Source: Pseudomonas silesiensis
GTDB lineage: Bacteria > Pseudomonadota > Gammaproteobacteria > Pseudomonadales > Pseudomonadaceae
Assembly: GCF_001661075.1 (NCBI RefSeq)
Contig: NZ_CP014870.1
Span: forward strand, 3,120,501-3,184,500
Length of the DNA stretch: 64,000 nucleotides
Direction: 5' to 3'
Positions 16,818 to 26,900 of the stretch are shown piece after piece. The notes below the pieces were generated by a model, which saw only the letters and a program-made list of their open reading frames with translations, was not told where the DNA came from and did no database searches. The first letter of the stretch is position 1. Each line of letters starts with the position of its first letter. Made by a program: the position numbers and the translations under genes.

Positions 16818-18074
16818 TTAATAGTCGATAGGGTCGCGAATGATCGGGCAGGTCATGCAGTGGCCGCCGCCACGGCCGCGACCGAGTTCGCCGGCGCTGA
16901 TGGTGATGACTTCCACACCGGCCTTGCGCAGCAGGGTGTTGGTGTAGGTGTTGCGGTCGTAGCCGATCACCACCCCCGGCTCCACGGCCACCACGTTGTT
17001 GCCGTCGTCCCATTGCTCGCGTTCGGCGGCGAAGCTGTTGCCGCCCGTTTCCACCACGCGCAACGCCTTGAGGTTGAGGGCCTGGGCCACGGTGTCGAGG
17101 AAACTGGTTTCTTCACGGCGAATGTCGATGCCGCCCGGCCTGCTTTCGTCAGGGCGCAGGGTGAACGCCACGATTTGCTTCACCACTTCCGGGAAGATGG
17201 TCACCACATCCCGGTCGCAGAAACTGAACACCGTGTCCAGGTGCATCGCCGCACGGGATTTGGGCAGGCCGGCAACAATCACTTTCTCGACCGCCTTGTG
17301 CTTGAACAGACTGACCGCCAGTTGGCCGATGGCCTGGCGCGAGGAGCGTTCACCCATGCCGATCAGGACCACACCGTTGCCGATCGGCATCACGTCACCG
17401 CCTTCGAGGGTGGCGCTGCCGTGTTCCTGGTCCGGATCGCCGTACCAGATCTCGAAGTCGGCGTTGGTGAATTGCGGGTGGAATTTGTAGATGGCGGTGG
17501 TCAGCAGGGTTTCCTGACGCCGTGCCGGCCAGTACATGGGGTTGAGCGTCACGCCGCCGTAGATCCAGCAGGTGGTGTCGCGGGTGAACTGGGTGTTGGG
17601 CAGCGGCGGCAGGATAAAGCTGGAGTGACCGAGGAAATCGCGAAACATCTCGATGGTCTTGCCGCCGAAGCTGTCCGGCAGGTCGTCGGCAGAAACACCG
17701 CCGATCAGGAACTCGGCGATCTTGCGCGGCTCCAGGCTGCGCAGCCAGGAACCGGTTTCGTTGATCAGCCCCAACCCGACCGAGTTGGCGGTGATCTTGC
17801 GTTCCAGAATCCAGTCCAGTGCTTCGGGGATGGCGACGATGTCGGTCAGCAGGTTATGCATTTCCAGCACATCGACGTTGCGTTCGCGCATTTTGGTGAC
17901 GAAGTCGAAATGGTCGCGCTTGGCCTGGGCCACCCACAGCACATCATCGAAAAGGAGCTCGTCACAGTTATTCGGGGTCAGCCGCTGGTGGGCCAGGCCT
18001 GGGGAACAAACCATGACTTTACGCAGTTTTCCGGCTTCGGAATGGACGCCGTACTTAACTTTTTCGGTGGTCAT
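16818..18074 (-). CDS. arcA: Arginine deiminase
   Basis: First enzyme of the pathway: arginine gives citrulline and ammonia. 418 residues, the same length as the P. aeruginosa enzyme. The catalytic cysteine is Cys406 in [10 protein letters not shown] at the C-terminus, and [20 protein letters not shown] and [10 protein letters not shown] supply further substrate contacts known for the family. It lies 24 bases after arcD. Together with arcB and arcC it makes one ATP per arginine without oxygen. Confidence 0.97.
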   Translation of the reverse strand: MTTEKVKYGVHSEAGKLRKVMVCSPGLAHQRLTPNNCDELLFDDVLWVAQAKRDHFDFVTKMRERNVDVLEMHNLLTDIVAIPEALDWILERKITANSVGLGLINETGSWLRSLEPRKIAEFLIGGVSADDLPDSFGGKTIEMFRDFLGHSSFILPPLPNTQFTRDTTCWIYGGVTLNPMYWPARRQETLLTTAIYKFHPQFTNADFEIWYGDPDQEHGSATLEGGDVMPIGNGVVLIGMGERSSRQAIGQLAVSLFKHKAVEKVIVAGLPKSRAAMHLDTVFSFCDRDVVTIFPEVVKQIVAFTLRPDESRPGGIDIRREETSFLDTVAQALNLKALRVVETGGNSFAAEREQWDDGNNVVAVEPGVVIGYDRNTYTNTLLRKAGVEVITISAGELGRGRGGGHCMTCPIIRDPIDY

Positions 18075-18098
18075 TACAGTAATCCTCCAGATGAGGTG

Positions 18099-19526
18099 CT
18101 ACAGGGTCAGGAAGCCGTCATACAGCCCATAGGCCGCCACCATCGCGCCCACGACAACTGCGGCGAAAATCAGCTTCTCGACGTTGGTGAAAACCGGTTT
18201 GTCGACTTCAAGTTTAGCTTTTGCAAACAGAATCACACCGGGGGCGTAGAGCAGGGCGGAGAGCAGCAGGTATTTGACGCCGCCGGCGTAGATCAGCCAG
18301 ATCGCGTAAATCACCGCCAGGCCACCGATGAACAGGTCTTTCCTGCGCTCGGCCAGGGCGTTTTCGTAGCTTTCGCCGCGTACCGCCAGCAGCAGGGCAT
18401 AAGCCGCCGACCACAGGTACGGCACCAGGATCATCGAGGTGGCGAGGTAGATCAGCGACAGGTAGGTACTGGCCGAGAACAGCGTGATGATCAGGAACAG
18501 CTGCACCATGGCGTTGGTCAGCCACAACGCATTGACCGGCACCTGGTTGGCATTTTCCTTGCGCAGGAAGGCCGGCATGGTGTGATCCTTGGCGGCGGCG
18601 AACATGATCTCCGCACACAGCAGCACCCACGACAGCAATGCGCCCAGGAGCGAGATGATCAGGCCGACACTGATCAGCACCGCGCCCCATTCGCCGACCA
18701 CATGTTCCAGCACGGCGGCCATCGACGGGTTCTGCAGCTTGGCCAGTTCCGGCTGGGTCATGATCCCCAGCGACAGCACGTTCACCAGCACCAGGAACAG
18801 CAGCACCGTGATGAAACCGATCACCGTGGCTTTACCCACGTCGCTGCGTTTTTCCGCCCGGGCTGAAAAGATGCTCGCGCCTTCGATGCCGATGAACACC
18901 CAGACGGTGACCAGCATCATGTTGCGCACCTGGTTCATGACGCTGCCCAGGTCCGGGTTTTTCAGGCCCCAGATGTCGGCGGTGAAGATATCCAGTTTGA
19001 AGGCGAAAATCGCGATCAACACAAACAGCAGCAACGGCACGACCTTGGCGACCGTGGTCACCAGGTTGATGAATGCCGCTTCCTTGATCCCCCGCAGCAC
19101 CAGGAAGTGCACGCCCCAGAGCAGCACCGATGCACCGATGATTGCCGCCACCGTGTTGCCTTCGCCGAAGATCGGGAAAAAGTAACCGAGGGTGCTGAAC
19201 AGCAGCACGAAATAACCGACGTTGCCCAGCCAGGCGCTGATCCAGTAACCCCAGGCGGACGAGAACCCCATGTAGTCGCCGAAACCGGCCTTGGCGTAGG
19301 CGTAGACACCGCCATCCAGATCCGGCTTGCGATTGGCCAGGGTCTGGAACACGAAGGCCAGGGTCAGCATGCCGACAGCGGTGATGGCCCAGCCGATCAG
19401 TACGGCGCCGACGTCGGCACTGGCGGCCATGTTTTGCGGCAAGGAAAAAATCCCGCCGCCAATCATTGAGCCGACGACCAAGGCAACCAGAGCGCCGAGC
19501 TTCAGTTTTCCGGGGGATTCAGACAT
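18099..19526 (-). CDS. arcD: Arginine/ornithine antiporter
   Basis: APC-superfamily inner-membrane exchanger that imports arginine and exports ornithine. 475 residues with about 12-13 hydrophobic segments; the N-terminal LVVGSMIGGGIFSLPQNMAA is the substrate-site loop of this group. First gene of arcDABC, as in P. aeruginosa. A leader of roughly 170 bases separates it from the Anr-type promoter. Confidence 0.95.
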   Translation of the reverse strand: MSESPGKLKLGALVALVVGSMIGGGIFSLPQNMAASADVGAVLIGWAITAVGMLTLAFVFQTLANRKPDLDGGVYAYAKAGFGDYMGFSSAWGYWISAWLGNVGYFVLLFSTLGYFFPIFGEGNTVAAIIGASVLLWGVHFLVLRGIKEAAFINLVTTVAKVVPLLLFVLIAIFAFKLDIFTADIWGLKNPDLGSVMNQVRNMMLVTVWVFIGIEGASIFSARAEKRSDVGKATVIGFITVLLFLVLVNVLSLGIMTQPELAKLQNPSMAAVLEHVVGEWGAVLISVGLIISLLGALLSWVLLCAEIMFAAAKDHTMPAFLRKENANQVPVNALWLTNAMVQLFLIITLFSASTYLSLIYLATSMILVPYLWSAAYALLLAVRGESYENALAERRKDLFIGGLAVIYAIWLIYAGGVKYLLLSALLYAPGVILFAKAKLEVDKPVFTNVEKLIFAAVVVGAMVAAYGLYDGFLTL

Positions 19527-19706
19527 TGCACGACTCCATTGCAGGGAAAGAAACGACGTTTATTTTCGTTAGCTATGCAATATTTCCTTGAATCAATGCA
19601 TGTAAGGCTTCTGTGCCGTTAAAACGTAGGGGCCCTTGGTTTCTTAAATGGCCGTAATGACGCGAAAGCGGTCAAAAGTTACCGGATTGACACTAGTTGA
19701 TTTCCG

Positions 19707-19750
19707 TATTTTGGCAAACTTTAAGCTTTCAATCGTTGATGTGAATCAAC
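19707..19750 (-). promoter_or_regulatory. Anr (FNR-type) box and -10 of the arc operon
   Basis: GTTGATGTGAATCAAC (19735-19750) is a perfect palindrome fitting the Anr/FNR consensus TTGAT-N4-ATCAA. On the minus strand AAAATA (19712-19707) begins about 30 bases from the box centre. This puts the box near -41.5 as in class II FNR promoters and as described for P. aeruginosa arcD. Transcription should start near 19700. The rest of the 461-base gap (19527-19987) is AT-rich and I see no other feature in it. Confidence 0.85.
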
Positions 19751-19987
19751 CAATTAAAGTGTCAACAATAATTAGCTGATTCGCTATTTTTTGCCGGCAA
19801 TTTAATTGCTATCGGCTATAAGAAAGTCCGTGTGGGTGATAGTCGGCAACCGCTATTACCCTGTTTTCATTGGTCAAGGTCAACTATTTCAGTTCTTGCG
19901 ACAAGTGAGGGCTCAATATCACAGCCGAAGCAAAAGCTGCGCTTGAATGTACTCGCGGCTTATGGCTTGTACAGTGGGTTGCTGTCG

Positions 19988-21283
19988 TTATGAGAACGCG
20001 CCCGGAATGGAGGCACTGGCGTCGGCTTCATGCTCGTCTGCAAACGCCATGAGCACCTCCAGGTCGAGCACATCCAGCTTGATCCGGGCGATAAAGGCGG
20101 AGAACGCCAGGTTGGCGGCGAGCCGACTCAGATCCGCGGCCCAATCCGGAACGTGGACCGGCCCCTTGAGCCAGCCGGACTCGAAGAGCGGGGCCAGGCG
20201 CACGGTGTCACCCAGGCTGAGGCGTCCGGCGAACAGATGACCCACCAGGTCCGGCCGGTTGTCGCGGATCGCAATGCGCAGCAGGGTATGGACCCCGAGC
20301 AAACCGGTGAGGTAGGCGGCATCCTTGGTGAAGGCCGCCCCCCCGTGCAGGTCGGCACCGCGGAATACCCGTTGGCTCGAACGAAAGGACTCCTCCTGGG
20401 ACTGACCGGCAGCGACAAAACCTTCGAATACCTGAATGAAGTCGGCACCTTCCAGCGCCTGCTGGACTGCGAGCACGCGCAGGGCGAGGCGGCGCAGGCG
20501 GTTGATGTCCATGCTGCCGGTGAACAGCTCCGCCAGCGTGGCGATGCCTTCCTGGGTCTGGGTCGTGCGTGGCGCCCCCAGGCCCAGGCTTTTCAGGTTG
20601 GGCTGGAGCGCACCGTTTTGCGCCGTGGCGACATGCACAAAGGCCTCATGCTGCAACAGCTGGTTCTTGTCCAGTTCCGAGAACAGGGCGCTGGCACGCA
20701 GGCGGATGCGGCTCGCCCCGGCGATGGCCTTGGCGGCCAGGGTCGGATCGAGCACCACCGTGATCCGGCCCGGGCCGAAGAAACGATCCAGCTCCGGCTG
20801 CATCCAGGCAGCGAACGCGTCGGCCGGGATGTCGGCCTTGCTCACTGGAATCCGCGCACCGCCCAGCAGGGCATCCGTGGTACTGAGGAAGAACCGGGCC
20901 GCGTCCAGCATGCTCAAGTTCAGGCGTGGGTAGTAGAAATCCGGGCGCCGGTACAGCGCTGACGAATACCGGGTAAAGTCGGGTGTGCCAATGGCCCCCA
21001 GCATGCGTCCGGCCGTGGCATAGCTACGCGCCGTCATCGCCAGGTAGTGCCCCGCCGGATGCCCCTCGTCACAACGGCCGCTAAAGTCTTGCAGGGCCGC
21101 GATGTCGGCACTGTGGTCGCGCGGGCGTAGCTCGACCCTGGGCAGCTCTGCCTGCCCGGCGCGCCAGCGTTGCAGAAATACTTCCTCGACCCCGTCGGGC
21201 CAGGCCAGGGCATCCAGCACGCGGATCTTGCGGACCAGACCGGGCAGGGCGGCATCGAGTTCGGACAGGGGCGCGATGCTCAC
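19988..21283 (-). CDS. DUF1704 (QEGLA motif) putative zinc peptidase
   Basis: 431-residue protein of the family usually named flavohemoglobin-expression-modulating QEGLA motif protein. It carries HEAFVH (His212, Glu213, His217) and QEG with Glu245. This is the HExxxH plus downstream Glu arrangement of the DUF1704/MATCAP metallopeptidases, whose animal members trim tyrosine from tubulin. The start is a GTG at 21283 that overlaps the stop of the gene before it (GTGA); a longer frame upstream is only a shadow of that gene. No signal peptide, so it should be cytoplasmic. Substrate in bacteria is unknown. Confidence 0.82.
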   Translation of the reverse strand: MSIAPLSELDAALPGLVRKIRVLDALAWPDGVEEVFLQRWRAGQAELPRVELRPRDHSADIAALQDFSGRCDEGHPAGHYLAMTARSYATAGRMLGAIGTPDFTRYSSALYRRPDFYYPRLNLSMLDAARFFLSTTDALLGGARIPVSKADIPADAFAAWMQPELDRFFGPGRITVVLDPTLAAKAIAGASRIRLRASALFSELDKNQLLQHEAFVHVATAQNGALQPNLKSLGLGAPRTTQTQEGIATLAELFTGSMDINRLRRLALRVLAVQQALEGADFIQVFEGFVAAGQSQEESFRSSQRVFRGADLHGGAAFTKDAAYLTGLLGVHTLLRIAIRDNRPDLVGHLFAGRLSLGDTVRLAPLFESGWLKGPVHVPDWAADLSRLAANLAFSAFIARIKLDVLDLEVLMAFADEHEADASASIPGAFS

Positions 21284-21945
21284 GGTAATTTCCCTGGCTC
21301 GGCCGAACAACTCATCTCCCCTGAGCCTGGCTTCTGGAACAGGGCCGCATCGCCGTCGTGCCAGAAGCTGTAGTTCCCCAGGGAATCCTTGCCCGTGTAT
21401 CGGGTTCCCGAATCGTTCGGCACCTGGCTCAGGGTGATCGAGGTGTTCGCCCATTTCAGGTACACCAGACCCGGCTGCGTGGTAAAGAAGGTGGCGGCAA
21501 TCGGTGCGTTCAACCCCGGGCAACGAAACACCAGGGGGCCTTCGGTGAGTCTGTCCGGATCCTTGGTTCTGACAATGGCCGAGCCTTGACGCAGCTGGTG
21601 CGCGCGCTCGGCATAACTGCGGATCGTGCAGGCCTTGAGCTCTGGTCCGGACGCACATTGATTGCGGGTTTCGATCCAGAACTGCTGGTCGATCATGACG
21701 CTGTCCGGAGGCGGTACCGAGCGTTGATCGGTGAGGGCCAGGCGATACAGTCGCATCAGTTCGACATCCATCCGGGCCAGCTGCGGATCGCGACAAACCA
21801 GTTTTTCGGCGGCCGCCCTGGCCTGGGCGCAGTCGAAGCTGGTCTCGAACGTGGGTGAAGGGGGCGCGGCTTGTGCACAGTTGCTCGCTGCCAGGCTCAC
21901 GCCGGCAGCGAGCAAACAGGTGAAAAAGGCCGTGACCGTTTTCAT
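21280..21945 (-). CDS. Periplasmic LprI-like plus MliC-like lysozyme-inhibitor domain protein
   Basis: 221-residue exported protein. After a signal peptide ending near NCAQA (about residue 26) comes an LprI/DUF1311-like helical region with paired cysteines (FDCAQARAAAEKLVCRDPQL, then NQC and KAC). Next is a C-terminal MliC-like barrel of about 80 residues that begins VFRCPG, contains ITLSQVPNDSGTRYTG and the tail SFWHDGDAALFQ, and ends with a cysteine. MliC and LprI proteins inhibit lysozyme. Its TGA overlaps the GTG of the DUF1704 gene, so translation of the two is linked. The inhibitor role is inferred from fold only. Confidence 0.78.
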   Translation of the reverse strand: MKTVTAFFTCLLAAGVSLAASNCAQAAPPSPTFETSFDCAQARAAAEKLVCRDPQLARMDVELMRLYRLALTDQRSVPPPDSVMIDQQFWIETRNQCASGPELKACTIRSYAERAHQLRQGSAIVRTKDPDRLTEGPLVFRCPGLNAPIAATFFTTQPGLVYLKWANTSITLSQVPNDSGTRYTGKDSLGNYSFWHDGDAALFQKPGSGEMSCSAEPGKLP

Positions 21946-22081
21946 AGAGGCTTTACCCAGATCATGACGTGATGCCCGGATTGCCGTGGACCCATCGATC
22001 CCTCAGGTGTTTTGCAGTGTAAGTCGAGTTTTTTATTAACGCACTCTTTGTGTCTAAAGCATTTGCCGATAGTGCCGCCGA

Positions 22082-22708
22082 TTAAAATCGAGTCGGGCGA
22101 ACCGAGCCGGCGCCCTGCGGCTCTGAGTCACGCAGCATCGCCCGCGCCGGATCGTGTTGGTTCGAGCTGGCACTTGGGTGGTTGGAGGCGTCAAGTCTGG
22201 ACACCCGTTTGCTGACCTCGTCGATATCGACAGGGCTCAACGTGATATAGGCATTGTTGACCCGGAACGTTGCAGGTACGCCCTGTTTGTAAAACTCAAG
22301 GCGTTTTGCGTTGCCTACTGCGAACCATCCATCAGCGCGCAAGGCCTTTTCCAATGCCTCACGTTCTTCGGGTTGAAATTCCAGGCGAATGGATCGGTAA
22401 GTCAGTTTGTCCCGTGGGACGCTCGAGATCTTGGCCCCCCCCATAGGATCCGCCACGCTGGAAAAGTTGTCGGTGACGTCCAGGGTGATTTCCGCGCTAC
22501 TGGCCGTTGCGCCATAAACTTCCATTGGCTTGTTGTGCGTACACGACAGGTAGTTATAGAAATCGACGCACTCCGTAAATCCCTGCGCTTTCCCCAGCGC
22601 CTGGGTTCCGGGAACGGAAAGTCCCGACACCTGAACGGTTGTCAGACGTTCAGCCGCATGGGCAGTACCTGCCACGAGTAAAAGAAAGATCGCTCCCAGC
22701 TTGTTCAT
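22082..22708 (-). CDS. Secreted protein of unknown function
   Basis: 208 residues with a clear signal peptide (MNKLGAIFLLLVAGTAHA). Two cysteines (FTECVDF and YLSCTHN) probably form a disulfide. The middle is a mixed alpha/beta region (RLEFQPEEREALEKALRADG) and the tail from about 175 is low-complexity and probably disordered. The ATG at 22708 has a strong GTAGGAG site; an upstream extension to 22777 would bury the signal peptide. I do not recognise the family. Confidence 0.7.
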   Translation of the reverse strand: MNKLGAIFLLLVAGTAHAAERLTTVQVSGLSVPGTQALGKAQGFTECVDFYNYLSCTHNKPMEVYGATASSAEITLDVTDNFSSVADPMGGAKISSVPRDKLTYRSIRLEFQPEEREALEKALRADGWFAVGNAKRLEFYKQGVPATFRVNNAYITLSPVDIDEVSKRVSRLDASNHPSASSNQHDPARAMLRDSEPQGAGSVRPTRF

Positions 22709-22893
22709 ATCACAGCTCCTACAGATCTCTTGGATTTGAAATGATCGTTGGGTCGCCGGTCGGTCCCTGGTGCGCAACGCGCGTTATCGGAACCGTGCTG
22801 GCATTTTGTGTACGAGGGGGATGTTAGTCGTTAAAACAGCTTTCGGGAGCGGCGTGACACATTAGTTCAGAATCTACGCAAACGAAGCAATTC

Positions 22894-23802
22894 TCAGTTC
22901 TTTTCAGTCTGGAAGGGTAGCGACAGTAGCCAGGCACTGAAGGCCTTCAATGACGGCAGGTTCTGGTAGCGATTGGCGTAGACAAGGTAATAGTCACGGC
23001 CGCTTTCCATCGGTTCAAACAATGCGACGAGGTCTCCATTCTTCAGTTCATCCTGGACAAGAATTTCCGGAACCAGGCCAAGCCCGATCCCCGCGGTCAC
23101 CGCTTGAATCAGGTGTGCCGTGAGCTCGAAGCTCGGGCCCGCCCGCAGGTTGGCGTGGTCGACGTTGTGCTGGTCAAACCAGTCGGACCAGGCGCTCGGT
23201 CTTGAAACGACGTTCAGCAATGCATGTTCGGCAACGTCCGCCGGTGACAGGCCAGGGTAATCGGGCAGTGCTGCCGGACTGGCAACCACCACCAGTCTTT
23301 CCGTGAGCAACTTGTGCGAAATGTAGCCCGGCCACGCTCCGGAGCCCGCGCAGATGATTGCAGTCATGTCGTGGGTGGCCGATTGAACGTCCTCCCGAAT
23401 GATTCTCGAATGTATGTGAACCAATATTTGCGGGTGCTTGGCATAAAACTCATGCATCCGAGGCAGCAGCCATTTGGAGCCCAGGGTCGGCAATACCGCC
23501 AGGTTCAATGGGCCACCGTCGTTCTTGTACGAAATGGTCTGCAGGGTTGCACTTCGAATGCGCCCCAAAGCCGCCGCCAATTCGTGCTGGTACACCGCGC
23601 CGGCCGCCGTCAACTCAATCTTTCGGCCCTCACGCCTGAACAGTTCGATTTCAAGTTGTGCTTCCAGGGCTTGTACCTGGCGGCTGACCGCGCTCTGGGT
23701 CAGTGCCAGTTCTTCCGCGGCCTTGGTGAAGCTGCAATGGCGCGCGGCCGCCTCAAAGGCCACCAGCAGCGACATCGAGGGGGTCAGTCTTCTAGGGTTC
23801 AT
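22894..23802 (-). CDS. LysR-family regulator, GcvA type
   Basis: 302-residue transcription factor. The N-terminal helix-turn-helix is CSFTKAAEELALTQSAVSRQ (about 23-42), followed by the linker helix and a periplasmic-binding-like effector domain. The opening RRLTPSMSLLVAFEAAARH is typical of the GcvA/AmpR-like branch. It is divergent from the YdiJ-type dehydrogenase gene across 158 bases, the usual layout for a LysR activator and its target, so it probably responds to a 2-hydroxy acid or related metabolite. Confidence 0.88.
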   Translation of the reverse strand: MNPRRLTPSMSLLVAFEAAARHCSFTKAAEELALTQSAVSRQVQALEAQLEIELFRREGRKIELTAAGAVYQHELAAALGRIRSATLQTISYKNDGGPLNLAVLPTLGSKWLLPRMHEFYAKHPQILVHIHSRIIREDVQSATHDMTAIICAGSGAWPGYISHKLLTERLVVVASPAALPDYPGLSPADVAEHALLNVVSRPSAWSDWFDQHNVDHANLRAGPSFELTAHLIQAVTAGIGLGLVPEILVQDELKNGDLVALFEPMESGRDYYLVYANRYQNLPSLKAFSAWLLSLPFQTEKN

Positions 23803-23960
23803 TCATAAAGCTCATGCAAAACCAGCAGGAATTACGTTTGTTTCAAGGGAGCATAGGCGCAAAAATCAACAAAACCCCATGCAGCTGCTCGGTGCGCCGT
23901 GTACCGAGCATACGAAACGTGAATGCATAGATTAGCTTTTTAGCCTGTAGGAATTCCATC

Positions 23961-26900
23961 ATGATTGCCCGGCTGTTGCCTCCCGATACCCACAAAACCG
24001 CCTATGACGCTTTTCTCGACGCGCTCCAGGTGGCGGGATTTCAAGGAGAGATTGCCCGCAACCATGGCGACCGCACGGTATTGGCCACCGACAACTCGAT
24101 TTATCAGCGCCTGCCCCAGGCAGCGGTGTTTCCCCGTGATGAACGGGACGTGGCGATCCTGTCACGGCTGGCCGCAGAACCCGCGCACAGTGCGGTAGTG
24201 CTCACGCCACGAGGTGGAGGTACGGGCACCAATGGGCAATCGCTCACCGATGGTCTGCTCGTCGACCTGTCCCGGCACCTGAACAGCATCCTGGAAATCA
24301 ACGTCGAGCAGCTTTGGGTCCGGGTGCAGAGCGGCGTGGTCAAGGACCAGCTGAACGCGGCACTCAAACCCTACGGTCTGTTCTTTGCACCCGAGCTCTC
24401 GACGTCGAATCGCGCCACCATCGGCGGCATGATCAACACCGATGCCAGTGGTCAGGGCAGCTGTACGTATGGCAAGACGCGCGATCACGTGCTCGAGCTT
24501 TCGACGGTATTGCTTGGCGGTCAGCGTCTCACCAGTTCGTCTGTCGGCACCGAGCATTTGTCCGCGCTGACCAGCCGCAAGGATCGGGTGGGTGAGGTCT
24601 ACCAGTGCGCAGTGGATATTGCCGACACCCACGCCGATCTGATCAAGGCCACCTTTCCCCAACTCAATCGCTGCCTGACCGGTTATGACCTGGCCCATCT
24701 GCGTGAAGCGGATGGACGCTTCAACCTCAACAGCGTGCTGTGCGGTTCTGAAGGCTCGCTTGGGTTCATCGTCGAAGCAAAACTGAACGTCCTGCCTATC
24801 CCCGGGTACTCCATCCTGGTCAACGTGCGTTATGCCGGATTCATGGACGCATTGCGTGATGCAAAGGCCTTGATGGCAATGAAACCGCTGTCGATCGAGA
24901 CCGTCGACTCCAAAGTGCTGCTGCTGGCGATGCAGGATATCGTCTGGCACGGCGTCGCCGAGTATTTCCCTGAAGACCCTGACAGGCCGACACTCGGGAT
25001 CAACCTGATCGAGTTCAGTGGCGACGACGAAGAGGCTGTTCAGCAGCAGGTTCATGATTTCGTCCTGCACCTGCAGCGCGATACGTCGGTGGTGCGGTTG
25101 GGCCACACGCTGGCGATCGGCGCGGATGCGCTCAAGCGTGTCTATGCGATGCGCAAGCGCGCAGTCGGGTTGTTGGGCAACGTCAAAGGCGAGGCCCGGC
25201 CGCAGCCATTTGTCGAAGACACCGCTGTTCCGCCGGAAAACCTGGCTGATTTCATCCAGGAGTTTCGAGCGCTTCTGGATAGCCATGACTTGCAGTACGG
25301 CATGTTTGGCCACGTCGACGCCGGTGTGCTGCATGTGCGCCCGATCCTCGACATGAAGGATCCTGTGCAGGCGGCCCTGATCCGGCCGATTTCCGATGCC
25401 GTCGCGGCCTTGACGCAAAAACACGGGGGCTTGTTGTGGGGCGAGCATGGCAAGGGCTTGAGATCGCAGTACGTGCCGGATTACTTCGGTGAGTTGTACC
25501 CGGCCCTGCAAGCGCTCAAGGCAGCCTTCGATCCGCACAACCAACTCAATCCAGGCAAGATCGCCACGCCCGATACCGTCCCCGGCGCTCGACTGACACG
25601 CGTCGATGAAGTGCCGTTGCGCGGCGATTCGGACCGGACCATCGATGAGCGTGTCTGGCAAAGCTACGACACTGCCGTTCATTGCAATGGCAATGGCGCC
25701 TGCTACAACTTCGATCCCGATGACGCCATGTGCCCGTCCTGGAAAGCCACGCGCAATCGTATCCACTCTCCGAAAGGTCGCGCGTCGCTGATACGGGAAT
25801 GGCTGAGAATGCAGGGGGAGCAGGGCGTTGATGTGCTGGAGGCCAGCGACCGTGTCCGATTGTCTGCCGGGTCGCAAAACGTTGCGCGCCGAGCCGTCAA
25901 CAGCCTCGCACAAAAGATGGGGCAGCAAGATTTTTCCCACGAAGTCTACGAAGCCATGACAGGTTGCCTGGCCTGCAAATCCTGCGCCGGCCAATGCCCG
26001 GTCAAAGTCAATGTGCCTGAGTTTCGATCGCGTTTTCTCGAGCTTTATCACAGCCGGTATTTGCGCCCGCTCAAGGACTACCTGATCGGTTCGTTGGAAT
26101 ACACGGTGCCCTACATCGCCAGGATGCCGCGACTCTACAACTTCATGATGAGCGCTCGGCCGGTGCGCTGGACGCTCGAACGAGCCGCCGGGATGGTCGA
26201 CAGCCCGTTGCTCAGCCTGGTGGATTTCGCGGCTGTCTGTCGGCGCTGGAACGTCGAGGTGGCAACGCCGGAGCGTCTCGCGGCGCTTGCGGACGAGCAG
26301 CGTGGGAAAAGCGTCATTCTGGTTCAGGACGCCTTTACCCGCTTTTTTGAAACCCCCTTGCTCGTTGACTGGGTGGAGCTGATCTCAAGGCTGGGTTACA
26401 AGGTCTACCTGGCCCCCTATGCGCCTAATGGCAAACCGCTGCAGGTGCAGGGCTTTCTCAAGGCATTCGAGAAGGCGGCCAGCTTCAATGGACAGTCGTT
26501 GCTCAACCTGCAGCAATACCGGATTCCATTGGTGGGGCTCGACCCGGCGATGACCCTAGTCTATCGACAGGAATACCCCAAGACGCTGCAAGCCGGCAAG
26601 GCGCCCCTGGTGATGCTTGCGCAGGAGTGGCTGATGGATGCGCTGCCCAAAAGTGAAGCCGTGAAGGAAGACGAGCCTTACCACTTCTTGCCCCACTGCA
26701 CGGAAAAAACCAATGAGCCTGGCAGCATCGGCCAATGGCAGAACATTTTCCAACGGGTGGGCCTGACGCTCCAGGTGCAAGCCAGCGGCTGCTGCGGGAT
26801 GTCGGGAACCTACGGGCACGAGACGCGAAACGCCAGGACGTCGGACACCATCTACGGGCAATCCTGGAAGCGGCTCATCCACAAGTTCAACCAGTCGGGG

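Noticed and set aside
15760..16821. 353-residue plus-strand frame opposite arcB
   Set aside because: Shadow of arcB, which has complete carbamoyltransferase motifs.
16860..18866. 668-residue plus-strand open frame opposite arcA and arcD
   Set aside because: Antisense shadow: it crosses two real genes with strong family motifs and has the composition typical of reverse-frame GC-rich DNA.
21284..21796. N-terminal extension of the DUF1704 gene to 21796
   Set aside because: The extra region overlaps the LprI/MliC-like gene in another frame and has no family similarity. The GTG at 21283 overlapping the upstream stop is the natural start.
24162..26051. 629-residue minus-strand open frame opposite the YdiJ gene
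   Set aside because: Shadow of a gene with FAD and Fe-S motifs; no domain in the reverse product.
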